A stretch of 64,000 nucleotides of DNA from Pannonibacter tanglangensis (GTDB taxonomy: Bacteria > Pseudomonadota > Alphaproteobacteria > Rhizobiales > Stappiaceae), in assembly GCF_009915685.1 (NCBI RefSeq), contig NZ_JAABLP010000003.1; one strand, given 5' to 3'. This document shows positions 40,255 to 50,200 of the stretch, piece after piece (the first letter of the stretch is position 1; each line of letters starts with the position of its first letter). A program made the translations under genes and the position numbers. The notes beneath the pieces are model-generated. The model did no database searches. It saw only the letters and a program-made list of their open reading frames with translations, and was not told the DNA's origin.

Positions 40255-43200
40255 ATGACCACGCTGACCGTAGGACTAACCTCAACCCTGCAGAAGACGC
40301 TCGGAAGCGCCGGGGCCTATGCCTATGCGGTCTATTTCGATGCCTCGGGCACGGCGCAATGGACGCCGCTCGTGGTCAACGGAGCCCTGCAGGCCAGCAC
40401 CAGCCCCGGTCGGTTCGCGATCGATCTCCCCTCCCCGCTCGATGGCGGCAAGGTCTATTTCCTGATCCAGAGCCAGGACCCCTCGGCCCCCCAGACCGAC
40501 CTGACCAAGCTGATCACGCAGCAGAGCCAGATCAACTGGGGCTCGGCAGCGACATACCAGTACCGCTATGACAGTTTCGAGGTGACGCTGCTCGGATCCT
40601 CGGGGGATGCGGGCAACCTGACGTCGGTCGAAGGCTTTGGCATTCCGATGCAGATCTCCATCCCGCACGCGGATGGCACGACCGACACCCGGGGCTATGG
40701 GGTGAGCGGCACGCAGCTCTTCAACGCCCTCGACCGGGCCAAGGATCACTCCCTCGTCTACTTCACCGACGGGCCGCTGAAGGGCAGCGTCCGGGGCGCG
40801 ATCTCGCCGGCGCAGTCGGTGATCCAGCCTGCCGGAGACCAGGTCTACAAGGCCAGCGACTGGACCGCCTACATCGACAGCCTGAAGAAGGCCGACACCG
40901 GGATCACCGTCTCCGGCTTCTTCAACGGCGCCGAGGACGGGAACGGCATCTATCACGATGCCGGCTTCTTCGGATACAGGCTCGACTGGGTGGCAGGAAC
41001 GAACGGCCAGCCAGGCCATTTCTGGCTGAGCCCGACCGCCTCGAGCCAGATCAAGGGTCACATCAAGATCTCCGCCGAGGCGCTGGCCGGAAGCATCTAT
41101 TCGACGCTTGGCTCTGTCGAGATCTATGCCTCGCGCAGCGACGCAATGCCCTACAAGATCTTCGGCGCGGCGACGGCAGACATGAACACCGGCGCCAACA
41201 CCCAGTGGGGCGAGGTGCTGACGCAGGTCCTGACCGGCTTCACCGCCGGCTACTACGGCACCAGCGGCCAACCGCTCAATCCCTTCGTGAGCGGCCAGAT
41301 CGACCTGAACAAGAACTGGAACTGGGATCCGACCTACGCCTTCAACCAGAACCTCGCCGGCAAGTCGGCCCTGTTCCATGACGTCTACTCGCAGGTGTTC
41401 TTCAATGTCTCGAACTCCTACGGCTCGGGCTATTCGGACAACCTGATGGATGCCTATGCCCAGGGCGGGCCGCTGATTTCGGTCTCGGACCAGATCAACG
41501 GCACCTGGCAGAACGTCAAGACGATCAACCTGACCCTCTATGCCGACAGCGAGACACCGGGCGGCTACGTCCAGCCGGAGATCTTCAACGTGATCGAGCC
41601 CATCGGTCACGTGGACTTCGGCACAAAGGCCTTCCTGCCGGGCAGCTATTCACCGGTGGAGTGGGCGGCCGTGAACCCCTGCTCGGTCACGCTCAATTTC
41701 TTCAACCAGGACGCTATCCTCAAGGATGGCACTCCCGTGACCCTGCGGCTCTTCGACGGCGTGGTGAACGGCACGGCCGTGTTCCAGGACCTGTCGCTGA
41801 ACCCGGCCAGCGGCGGCAGTCTCTGGCAGAACTGGGCCGTTTCGTTCAATGCCGTCTCCGGCACCTATGTCATCAACGCCGTTGCGAACACGCCGCAGAC
41901 GGCCGGATCTCTCGTGATCAGCTCGCTGCCGACGCCCCAGGACGGCGTCGGCTGGTACCAGATCATCATCGGCAGCGGGGCGGCCGCCAAGACGTTCAAC
42001 CTTTACACCCGGACGGACGGCGGCCTGTTCCTCAACCCGGCCGTCGACAGCCAGGGCGGGTCGATTGCGGTCGACGGACTGGCCCTCGTCGCACCGCAGA
42101 CGTCCACCGGCGCGACGATCCAGACCTTTGCCCTCGACTTCCTCTACAGTGGCAGCAGCACGCTCAGCCCGGACCTTCTGACCTGGAACACGGATCCGAC
42201 CCATGTCAGCCAGAAGGCTGCCGACACGGCGCCCGTGGCCGGCACCCTGTCGGGCGGAACCTTCACGGCCCTCGCCAACCAGACCAATCTCGTCAGCAAC
42301 ACGATCACCACCACCAGCGCGCTGGAACTCGCCTTCGGCTGGACCGGCACCAACAGCGCGACCGGGACGACGAGCTGGATCTCGAACACCACCAACAAGG
42401 TGGCCGCGGGCAATCTGGCCGTGATCAGCTTCAAGCAGCAGGGCAAGGACGTGCTGGGGCCGCTCACCGCCACCGGCGACATCGACGGCATGTGGCAGAC
42501 CGGCCAGACACAGGCCCTGGGCAATGGCACCTACACGATCCAGATGACCGAACATCTGCACGTGTCGGGCCGCATCGGGGCGGCCGTAAGCCCGGCCAGC
42601 AGTGCGCTGACGGTCACAGTCGACGTGGACGAGGCCGCCCTCGCCGCCAATGCCGCCGGCAACGGACTGACGCTGGCCACCGGCAATACCCCGGCCCCTG
42701 CCGCAAACTGGGTTCGCCTCACCGCCCAGTCGGAAAGCGTCCAGTCCGGCGTCACCGTGCTTGTCTATGCGGTCGACAGCAAGGGCAATCTCGTCGATCA
42801 GAGCGGCCGCGCCGGCAGCAGTGTCACGCTTGCGGACGCTGTCCGGGGCAGCATCGGCGCGGCGACGGATGACGCCGGCAACACGCTTGCCCTGGGAACG
42901 CAGACCGTGCTGCTGCGCCAGGGCGAGGAGCTGCGCTTTGCCAGTCTGAGCGGCAATGACGGGGTGACGCAGCATGCCGGCGCGACCGTGACGCCGGCCG
43001 GCAACGGCGGCCTGACCGTGGCGGTTGCCGGTGTGACGATCAGCGCGGCGACGGACAACACGCTGGGGGCCAATGCCCTCGTCGCCAGCGCCCAGCGGGC
43101 CTCGGACCTGCCGCTCCTGCATCTCAGCCAGAACCAGGCGGTCAGCCTTGTCCTCACAGGCAGCACCAGCCTGCAGAACACGCTCGGCTTCGTGCGGCTT

Positions 43201-43578
43201 GACGTGGATCTCGCCGGCAACATCAGCCTGAACGGCATCGGCATCGACAGTGCCGCCGCTTTCCGGGCGGAGGTAGCGAGATCGCTGGATGCCGGCGGAA
43301 CCTTCACCTTCACCAGTCCCGACACCGCCACGCAGACATCCACCTGGACGGTTGCGGGCAAGACCGGGTTCTACGCACCTGTCCTGAAGGCCGGCACCGG
43401 TGAGATCTTCGTCCTCGGCGCTGCCAACAGCGATGGCCGCGAGCACATCCGCCTGTTCGGCGAGAACACCTTCGGCTTCGAGGATCTGACGGCCGCGCAA
43501 GGCGCCGACTTCGACTACAACGACCTTGTGGTCGCCCTGTCGGTCTCCGGCCAGTCCTCGACGCAGATCTTTGCCTGA
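40255..43578 (+). CDS. Very large exoprotein-like protein with C-terminal DUF4114 domain
   Basis: An 1107-residue Gly/Thr/Ser/Ala/Asn-rich, mostly beta protein that I cannot assign to a named function. The first 450 residues resemble GH64/thaumatin-like beta-1,3-glucanase modules (VEGFGIPMQISIPHADGT, YKIFGAATADMNTG, VYSQVFFNVSNSYGSGYSDNLMDAYAQ). This is a visual impression and needs a profile search. The middle holds repeated beta segments. The C terminus ends in a DUF4114-type block (FGFEDLTAAQGADFDYNDLVVAL). There is no N-terminal signal peptide, and the DUF4114 block with an aromatic-ended tail (SSTQIFA) is compatible with type I secretion; no ABC exporter is in the window. It lies between a tRNA gene and a glycosyltransferase gene. 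ATG 40255 has GAGG nine bases upstream. Confidence 0.7.
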   Translation: MTTLTVGLTSTLQKTLGSAGAYAYAVYFDASGTAQWTPLVVNGALQASTSPGRFAIDLPSPLDGGKVYFLIQSQDPSAPQTDLTKLITQQSQINWGSAATYQYRYDSFEVTLLGSSGDAGNLTSVEGFGIPMQISIPHADGTTDTRGYGVSGTQLFNALDRAKDHSLVYFTDGPLKGSVRGAISPAQSVIQPAGDQVYKASDWTAYIDSLKKADTGITVSGFFNGAEDGNGIYHDAGFFGYRLDWVAGTNGQPGHFWLSPTASSQIKGHIKISAEALAGSIYSTLGSVEIYASRSDAMPYKIFGAATADMNTGANTQWGEVLTQVLTGFTAGYYGTSGQPLNPFVSGQIDLNKNWNWDPTYAFNQNLAGKSALFHDVYSQVFFNVSNSYGSGYSDNLMDAYAQGGPLISVSDQINGTWQNVKTINLTLYADSETPGGYVQPEIFNVIEPIGHVDFGTKAFLPGSYSPVEWAAVNPCSVTLNFFNQDAILKDGTPVTLRLFDGVVNGTAVFQDLSLNPASGGSLWQNWAVSFNAVSGTYVINAVANTPQTAGSLVISSLPTPQDGVGWYQIIIGSGAAAKTFNLYTRTDGGLFLNPAVDSQGGSIAVDGLALVAPQTSTGATIQTFALDFLYSGSSTLSPDLLTWNTDPTHVSQKAADTAPVAGTLSGGTFTALANQTNLVSNTITTTSALELAFGWTGTNSATGTTSWISNTTNKVAAGNLAVISFKQQGKDVLGPLTATGDIDGMWQTGQTQALGNGTYTIQMTEHLHVSGRIGAAVSPASSALTVTVDVDEAALAANAAGNGLTLATGNTPAPAANWVRLTAQSESVQSGVTVLVYAVDSKGNLVDQSGRAGSSVTLADAVRGSIGAATDDAGNTLALGTQTVLLRQGEELRFASLSGNDGVTQHAGATVTPAGNGGLTVAVAGVTISAATDNTLGANALVASAQRASDLPLLHLSQNQAVSLVLTGSTSLQNTLGFVRLDVDLAGNISLNGIGIDSAAAFRAEVARSLDAGGTFTFTSPDTATQTSTWTVAGKTGFYAPVLKAGTGEIFVLGAANSDGREHIRLFGENTFGFEDLTAAQGADFDYNDLVVALSVSGQSSTQIFA

Positions 43579-43630
43579 GGCGACCGGGGCGGACGGCAGC
43601 CTGTCTCATGGCGCGCGATGGCAGGTCAGC

Positions 43631-45601
43631 TCAGGTGAGGTCCCGGCGTCCCGGCAGGCTGCGCTGGCGCGCGGTGCCATGTGTCGTCTTGTGCCAGTGA
43701 TGCGGACGCAGGACGAAATCCCAGACAGCGCGGTAAAAGGCGAGGCTGGCGCACAGCCAGTAGACCGGGATCCCGACCACATCGACAAGCCTCAGCGGGA
43801 TGCCCCGGCGCGCGGCCGCCGTCACGCCGGCAAAGGCGGTTGCGCCATAGCCGACGAGAAAGGTGAGACTGCTCAGGATGACGACCATCTGGGCGGCCAT
43901 GCCCTCGGTGGGCGGCAGGCCCCACAGTCCGCAGACATAGCCGACCATCGCCAGCGTGAACAGCGGATGCACCGCCAGCGTCACCAGGCTGCCGCCGATC
44001 AGGAGGCTCATCGGCAGTGTCCGGGCGAGGCCGGACTGGCGCAGGAACAGGCGCGGGTCGCGCAGGTGCACGAAGCAGGTCTGGAGCCAGCCCTTGTACC
44101 AGCGGGCGCGCTGCGCGTACCAGGCCTTCCAGGTCACTGGAGCTTCCTCGAAGGTGGTGCTGTTGAGGGCGGCGCTGTCGTAGCCGAAACGGGCAAGGCG
44201 GATGCCGAGGTCGGCGTCCTCGGTGACGTTGTAGGGGTCCCAGCCGCCGCAGGCGATCAGCGCCGAGCGGCGGAAATGGTTCGACGTGCCCCCAAGGGGA
44301 AAGGCCCAGCCCTCGCTCGTGAACCAGGGGATCATCTGGTCGAAGAGCACGGCATATTCCATCGCGAACTGGCGCGTGAAGAAGCTGTCGGTGGCATTGT
44401 CGATGGAGAGGCTTGCCTGCAGGCAGGCGAGGCTTTCGGGCGAGTCCCGGAAGCGGCGGACGGCCTTCTTGAGCTGGTCAGGCTCCGGTCGGTCCTCGGC
44501 ATCGTAGATGGTCACGAACTCGCCCTGCGCCGCGGCCAGTCCATAGGCGAGCGCCCGGGGCTTGGTGCGCGGGCGACCATCGGGGACGACCACGACCTCC
44601 ATCCCGGAATGTAAAAGGCCGCTGAACGCGGCCTTCGTGTCGTGGTCATCACATTCGACCAGAAACTTGATGTCGAGCCGGTCTCGCGGATAGTCCAGCC
44701 CGGCCAGCGCCGCGACCAGTCCGGGCACGACCGCCGCCTCCCGGTAAAGGGGCACAAGCACCGTGTAGGCCGGCCAGTCCTCGCTTCGCCCGGCCAGCGC
44801 CAAATGTCCGGCACGATCGTCAAGGTCCGGGTCGATCCGGTCGCGCAAGGGCGGAATGGCCGTGTGCAACGCACTGGCAACGCGTCCAAGTCCGGTCGAG
44901 ATGCAGCTGAGCCCGACCAGCAGGCTGAACACGAAGGCCTGCAGCTCCAGCGGCAGCATCAGACCACAGCCGAAGCCAAGGCTCAGCATGGAAAGCGCCG
45001 AATACTGGCCCGGCGAGACCCGCTCGCGCGCAGACATCTCCGGAAAGCGCTGCTCCAGCTCGCCGGCAGGCGCCCGCAGCACCGTAAGGGCAACCCGCAT
45101 CGCCGCCGGCGTGGTGACGCGGATGGACGCCCGGAACGCCGGGTGACGGTCAAGCAGCGCGATGAAGTCCGGGACCGCCTCCAGATCCGGAGCGACCACG
45201 TAGACGGGCTTCCCCTCCTCGATGCCGATGAGCAGGGGGCCGGCCTCGCCGTCGCCGAACTGGAGCACGAGGTCGCCGATCACGAGGGGACGGAACGCGC
45301 CGGCCGGCAGGAACGGCACGCCGGCAGCCTCGGCAACCGCACTGTAATAGGTGTCCGGCGTGATGATCGTCTGCTGCAGGAGATGGTCGGCCGGGCAGCC
45401 GCCGTGATAAGCTTGCATGCGATAGCCCCAGTCGACCAGGGAAACGGGAAAGCCACGTGACACAAGCACACGCAACTCGACCGGCCAGTCCTCGCGCGGC
45501 ACCCGATGCTGGGCGGGCAGTATGCCCGCGCGTCCATCGGGTACAACAGGCTCAAGTCTGGATGAATTGAATGGCTGTCCTGGCTCCTCACGCATGCGCA
45601 T
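43631..45601 (-). CDS. Membrane glycosyltransferase family 2 with N-terminal T2SSE_N-like domain
   Basis: A 656-residue inner-membrane polysaccharide synthase-like enzyme. Catalytic GT2 motifs are present: DDHD (318-321), DAED (367-370), the TEDAD general base (460-464) and QRARW (497-501). Two membrane helices lie before the catalytic domain (about 204-241) and several after it. Residues about 40-160 (TPDTYYSAVAEAAGVPFLPAGAFRPL, LLIGIEEGKPVYVVAPDLEAVP) look like the N-terminal domain of type II secretion ATPases, a module found fused to GT2 enzymes such as NfrB and XagB-like proteins and able in some cases to bind c-di-GMP. ATG 45601 has AGGGAGG at seven bases. It is divergent from the binding protein gene. 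No other polysaccharide genes lie beside it. Confidence 0.83.
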   Translation of the reverse strand: MRMREEPGQPFNSSRLEPVVPDGRAGILPAQHRVPREDWPVELRVLVSRGFPVSLVDWGYRMQAYHGGCPADHLLQQTIITPDTYYSAVAEAAGVPFLPAGAFRPLVIGDLVLQFGDGEAGPLLIGIEEGKPVYVVAPDLEAVPDFIALLDRHPAFRASIRVTTPAAMRVALTVLRAPAGELEQRFPEMSARERVSPGQYSALSMLSLGFGCGLMLPLELQAFVFSLLVGLSCISTGLGRVASALHTAIPPLRDRIDPDLDDRAGHLALAGRSEDWPAYTVLVPLYREAAVVPGLVAALAGLDYPRDRLDIKFLVECDDHDTKAAFSGLLHSGMEVVVVPDGRPRTKPRALAYGLAAAQGEFVTIYDAEDRPEPDQLKKAVRRFRDSPESLACLQASLSIDNATDSFFTRQFAMEYAVLFDQMIPWFTSEGWAFPLGGTSNHFRRSALIACGGWDPYNVTEDADLGIRLARFGYDSAALNSTTFEEAPVTWKAWYAQRARWYKGWLQTCFVHLRDPRLFLRQSGLARTLPMSLLIGGSLVTLAVHPLFTLAMVGYVCGLWGLPPTEGMAAQMVVILSSLTFLVGYGATAFAGVTAAARRGIPLRLVDVVGIPVYWLCASLAFYRAVWDFVLRPHHWHKTTHGTARQRSLPGRRDLT

Positions 45602-45660
45602 ACCGTGCCTCCCTGACCGGTGTCGCCCAGTTGCCTGGTGAACGTAACGGAATGTTAACC

Positions 45661-46536
45661 ATGAAGACGCTCGCTCGCGCAATGGTTACATATCTCGTTC
45701 TTGCTCTTTCTGCGCTCATAGTTAATTCCGACGAGGGGCGCGCCCAGACGGCCGACGCGCCGGCGACCGCGGGGGCCACCGCCGCCGTGCCGAACTTCTG
45801 GGATCCGCGCAGCCTGATGGAGCGTCCGGCACAGACGCCGGACCGGATCCAGTTTCTCGCAACCGACGATTTCCCCCCGTTCTCGTTCCGCGACCGCAGC
45901 GAACGCCTGACGGGGTTCCACGTCGATCTGGCGCGAGCGCTCTGCGAGGAACTGCAGAGCTCCTGCAGCCTGCGGGTGAAGGCGTTCGAGGCCCTGCCCG
46001 AGGCCCTGGAGGCCGACGAAGGCGATGCCGTCATCGCCGGTCTGGCCAAGACCGAGGAGCTGGCGCGACGGTTCCGGTTCACCGACGTCTACCTTCGCCT
46101 GCCCGGCCGCTTTGTCGTCCGGTCCGAGGACCGCGGCCGGTTTGACGGCGTGCAGTTCGCCGGCACGGAGGTCTCGGTCGAACGCGGCAGCCGCCACGCG
46201 GCCTTTCTCAAGGCGCGCATGCCCGATGTGCGGCTCAAGGAATATGACAGCGTGTCCGCCGCCCGCGACGCTCTGCGCCGCGGCGAGGTGGCCGCCCATT
46301 TCGGCGACGGGCTGACCCTGTCCTTCTGGCTCGGCGGCGCGCTGTCGGAAGAATGCTGTGCCTTCGTGCCGGGGCCCTGGCTGGACGACCGTTTCTTCGG
46401 TGACGGCCTGCGCATCGCCGTGCGCACTGACGATGCCGTGCTTCTCGAGGCCCTGAACTATGGCCTGCGCCGGCTGCAGGAAAAGGGCATCTACGCGGAA
46501 CTCTATCGCCGCTACTTCCCCACCGGGTTTTTCTGA
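45661..46536 (+). CDS. Periplasmic substrate-binding protein (family 3)
   Basis: A 291-residue exported protein with a signal peptide (KTLARAMVTYLVLALSALIV...GRAQ). The mature part follows family 3 solute-binding proteins: IQFLATDDFPPFSFRDRSERLTGFHVDLARALCEEL starts lobe 1, RLPGRFVVRSEDRGRFDGVQFAGTEVSVERGSRHAAFL is the crossing to lobe 2, and LRIAVRTDDAVLLEALNYGLRRLQEKGIYAELYRRYF closes the protein. Family 3 members usually bind polar amino acids, but no transporter genes adjoin it, so it may be an orphan or a sensor component. ATG 45661 and ATG 45652 are both possible. Only 59 bases separate it from the divergent GT2 gene, suggesting shared control. Confidence 0.8.
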   Translation: MKTLARAMVTYLVLALSALIVNSDEGRAQTADAPATAGATAAVPNFWDPRSLMERPAQTPDRIQFLATDDFPPFSFRDRSERLTGFHVDLARALCEELQSSCSLRVKAFEALPEALEADEGDAVIAGLAKTEELARRFRFTDVYLRLPGRFVVRSEDRGRFDGVQFAGTEVSVERGSRHAAFLKARMPDVRLKEYDSVSAARDALRRGEVAAHFGDGLTLSFWLGGALSEECCAFVPGPWLDDRFFGDGLRIAVRTDDAVLLEALNYGLRRLQEKGIYAELYRRYFPTGFF

Positions 46537-46622
46537 GCCCGCGGCGCGGGGTGATTGCGGATCGCGGCGAGACGGGATAGGCGAACGGCTGACCCTTGCT
46601 GCTTACGGAAGGCCTTCACCGC

Positions 46623-47264
46623 ATGACCGACTTTCTCTGGACCCGACCGGCCGACGTGACCCATGCGACGCTGCTGCTCGCCCACGGGGCGGGGGCGGCC
46701 ATGGATTCGAGCTTCATGACCCGTCTGGCGGCAGCCCTTGCCGACAGCGGCGTGGCCGTGGCCCGGTTCGAGTTTCCCTACATGGCGGCCCGGCGGACCG
46801 GCGGCAAGAAGACGCCGCCGCCCAAGGCAGACCTTCTGGTCGGCGCGTTCCAGACTGCGGTGCAGCAGGTGAGCGCAGAGGCGGAGGGCACCTTCCTGAT
46901 CGGCGGCAAGTCCATGGGCGGACGGGTGGCGGCGATGCTTGCCGGCAGCGCCTCGCTGCCGGGCCGGGTCAAGGGGGTTGTCTGCGTCGGCTATCCCTTC
47001 CACCCGACCGGCAAGGCCGATGTCTGGCGGCTGGAGCCGCTGGAACAGAGCCGGCGGCCGGTTCTCATCACCCAGGGCGAGCGTGACCCTTTCGGCTCGC
47101 AGGCCGAACTGGCGGCCGTGTCGCTGCCGGAGCATGTCAGCCTGACCTATCTGGAGGACGGCAACCACGACCTTGGCCCGCGCGGCCAGTCGCCGGCCAC
47201 CTGGGGCGGCAACATCCGCGCGGCGGCCGCCGCAGTGGCGGCCTTCGCCCGGCAGCTCCCCTGA
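46623..47264 (+). CDS. Alpha/beta-fold hydrolase (KANL3/Tex30-like)
   Basis: A 213-residue small alpha/beta hydrolase. The first strand and oxyanion region read ATLLLAHGAGAAMDSSFM; the nucleophile elbow is IGGKSMGGRVAAMLA, with the Ser in GKSMGG; VLITQGERDPFG carries the acid; and YLEDGNHDLGPRG carries the His. These marks match the KANL3/Tex30 group of bacterial dienelactone-hydrolase-like proteins, whose substrates are unknown. ATG 46623 is preceded by GGAAGG; an in-frame ATG at 46596 adds nine residues without family likeness. It is convergent with the RND pump gene twelve bases beyond its stop. Confidence 0.85.
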   Translation: MTDFLWTRPADVTHATLLLAHGAGAAMDSSFMTRLAAALADSGVAVARFEFPYMAARRTGGKKTPPPKADLLVGAFQTAVQQVSAEAEGTFLIGGKSMGGRVAAMLAGSASLPGRVKGVVCVGYPFHPTGKADVWRLEPLEQSRRPVLITQGERDPFGSQAELAAVSLPEHVSLTYLEDGNHDLGPRGQSPATWGGNIRAAAAAVAAFARQLP

Positions 47265-47269
47265 CCGAA

Positions 47270-47289
47270 GCCGGCCCTATTCGGCCGGC
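47270..47289. terminator. Hairpin overlapping the end of the RND permease gene
   Basis: GCCGGCC (47270-47276) pairs with GGCCGGC (47283-47289) around six bases, between the convergent hydrolase and RND genes and running into the latter's last codons. No T run is present. Confidence 0.35.
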
Positions 47290-50200
47290 GACAGGTCCCG
47301 GTCGGGTCCGTCGGTCGCATGCGCCGTCCGGGGGTCGGCGTGCGGACGGTGCACCAGCACCCGCACGATGTCCTCGCCGATGATCAGGAGTGCCGGGACG
47401 AGGAACAGCACCAGCAGCGTGGCCGTGCCCAGACCGAACACGATGGTGATCGTGATCGGCAGCAGGAACTGTGCCTGGATGTTGTCCTCGAACAGCAACG
47501 GTCCGAGACCGGCGATGGTCGTGAAGGAGGTCAGGATCACCGCGCGCAAGCGGTCGCAGCTGGCCAGAACAGCTGCCTCGCGCTGGCTCATCCCCTCCAC
47601 CAGCAACTCGTCGAACCGGGCGACGAGAATGATCGCGTTGTTCACGAGAATGCCGGACAGCCCCAGAAGCCCGATCAGGCTCATCATGGTGAGCTGATAG
47701 TCCATCACGTAATGGCCGATGACCGCCCCGACCACGCCGAAGGGGATGATGGTCATCACCACGACCGGCTTGCTGTAGCTGGCGAAGGTCGCGGCGAGGA
47801 TGACGTAGATCATCGTCAGGGCCATCACCACGCCGATTGCCAGGTCGCCCATGGCGTTGGCCTGTTCCTCGGCCTTGCCGGCGAACTCGTAGCTGAGCCC
47901 GTAGGTGTCGGCGAGGCGCGGCATGACCTCCCGCTCCAGATCCGCGATGATCGCCGTGTTGGAGGTGATCTTGGAATCGATGTCGGCGACGACGCTGACA
48001 ATGGTGCGGCCGTCGCGCCGCTGGATCACGGAGAAGCCCTGCACGTCGGTGAGCGACACGACTTCCGTCAGCGGCACGAACTCGCCGCTCGGCGCCCGGA
48101 GCAACAGGTCGCGCAGCGCGTTGGTTCCCGCGCCGTCGAAGGACTGGCGGACCCGGACGGTCACCTCCTCGTCCCCGGCGGCAAAGCGCCGGGCAATCGA
48201 GCCTTCGACCGCATTGCGGATCTGGCGGGCCGCCGTCTCCACGGTGAAGCCCAGAGCCCGCCCCCTCGGGGTCAGCTGCAGGCGCAGCTCCGGCTTGCCA
48301 TAGGGCAGGTCGTCGGTGACGCCGGAGGTGCCGGGGAAGGCGGAGAGGGCATCCTGCAGCTCGGCCGCCGCCTGCTTGAGGCTGGCGAGCGGGGCGCCGG
48401 ACAGGCGGATGTCGAGATCGCGGCCCGGGGGGCCGCCACGGTTCTGGGAGATCGAGAACCGGGCCAGCCCCGCCAGATCCGGCAGCGCGCGCCGCCAGGC
48501 CTGGACGATGTCGGGGGTGCGGACCTGGCGCTCCTCGGCCAGCGTCAGCTGGACCGAGATCGAGGCGACATTGTCGCCCCGGTTGTTGCCGGCGCGCCCC
48601 AGCACGGTATAGCTCGCGACGATCAGCGTCTCGCCGCTGTCGCGCGTCAGCTCGCGTTCGGCCGCGTACAGCGCCTGCTCGATGGCCACAAGTCCCTCGA
48701 GTGCCTTGCTTTCCGGGATGCCCGCCTGAAAGAAGACCTGCGCCTGGATGTTCTCTGCCTCGGGCGAGGCGAAGAAGGTGAAGCCGATGCGGCCGCCGCG
48801 CATCAGGCCGACGGTCAGGATCAGGCTGGCAATAGCCAGCGCAACCACGACGTAACGCCAGTTCACGGCCAGATTGACCGTCCAGCGGAACGGCCGGTCG
48901 CGGAACCAGTCGAAACCCTGGTCGAAGCCGCGGCGGAAGCGCGAGGGGCGTTGCAGCGACACCCCGCGCACCGCCATCGCGCGGCGGCGCAGGCGCAGCA
49001 GCAGGGCCTCGAAGGCGAGCGCGAACAGGAACGCAGCCGCGATCACGAGGCCGGCAAACAGCACGAAGCCGGACCGCTCGAGGAAGGCGCGCATGGGCTC
49101 GGCGACCGGATCGAACACGGGCGGGACGCCGAGGTCGGGACGGTCGGCCAGGCCGATGACGAAGGCCGCCGGAAGGCCGGCAACCAGCACCACGCGCCAC
49201 CAGCTCCAGCCGGAGCGCGCACGCAGCGAATGGGCGAGATGCCCGGGCAACACGAAGAAGCACTCGAAGAGCGAGGCGATGATGATGGCCGTAACCACGA
49301 TGGGCATCGACATCATGATCTGGCCGAGGACATCGCCGACCATCAGGATCGGCAGGAAGGCGGCAATGGTCGTGGTGCCGGAGGCAATGACGGGCCAGAA
49401 CATGGTCCCGGCACCGTTGATGGCGGCTTCCTCGGGCGTGTCGCCCATGGCAAGGCGCGTCGCGGTGTGCTCGCCGACGACGATCGCATCGTCGACGATC
49501 ACCCCCAGCATCATGATCAGCGCGAAAAGCGAGATCATGTTGATGCTCTCGCCGATCATCCACATCAGGCCGAGCGCCGCCCCGACGGCGACCGGGATGC
49601 CGGCGGCGACCCACAGCGCGATGCGCCCGTTGAGGAACAGGTAGAGGATCAGGACGACAAGGGCGAGCCCGCCCAGCCCGTTCTCGATCAGCAGGGTGAT
49701 GCGGCCGGCGACCTGGTCGGCGCGCACGTCGTATTGCAGCAGTTCCAGCGTCGGCGGCAAGGTCGGGCGGACCTCTTCCAGATAGTCGGTGAGGATCGCC
49801 GCTGCCTTCAGCGTGTCCGTGCCCTCCAGCCGCAACACGCGCAGCTCGATCGCCCGCTGTCCGCGCGACAGGCCCTGGAACTCGCTGTCATCGAAGGACC
49901 GGGAGACGGTTGCAATGTCACCCAGCCTGGTCTTCTCGCCGGTCTCGAAGGCACGCACCTCGATGTTGCCGAGCGCCTCGGGCGACCGGGCCTCCGCCAC
50001 CGCCCGGATCTGGCGTTCGAGCGCTCCGTCGAGATTGCCGGCGGGGATGTCCTGCGTGTTGCCGGCAATCCGTTCCGCCACGTCGGCGACCGTGAGGTCG
50101 AGCCGTCGCAACTCCCGCTCCGGGATCTCGACCAGAAACTCCGGCGAGCGAAAGCCGTTGAAATCGATGCGGTCGATGCCGCGCGCCAGCAGGTCGTCCC

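Noticed and set aside
40006..45601. tRNA-bounded genomic island
   Set aside because: No integrase gene, no repeat of the tRNA 3' end and no change in base composition were seen, so island status is left as a question only.
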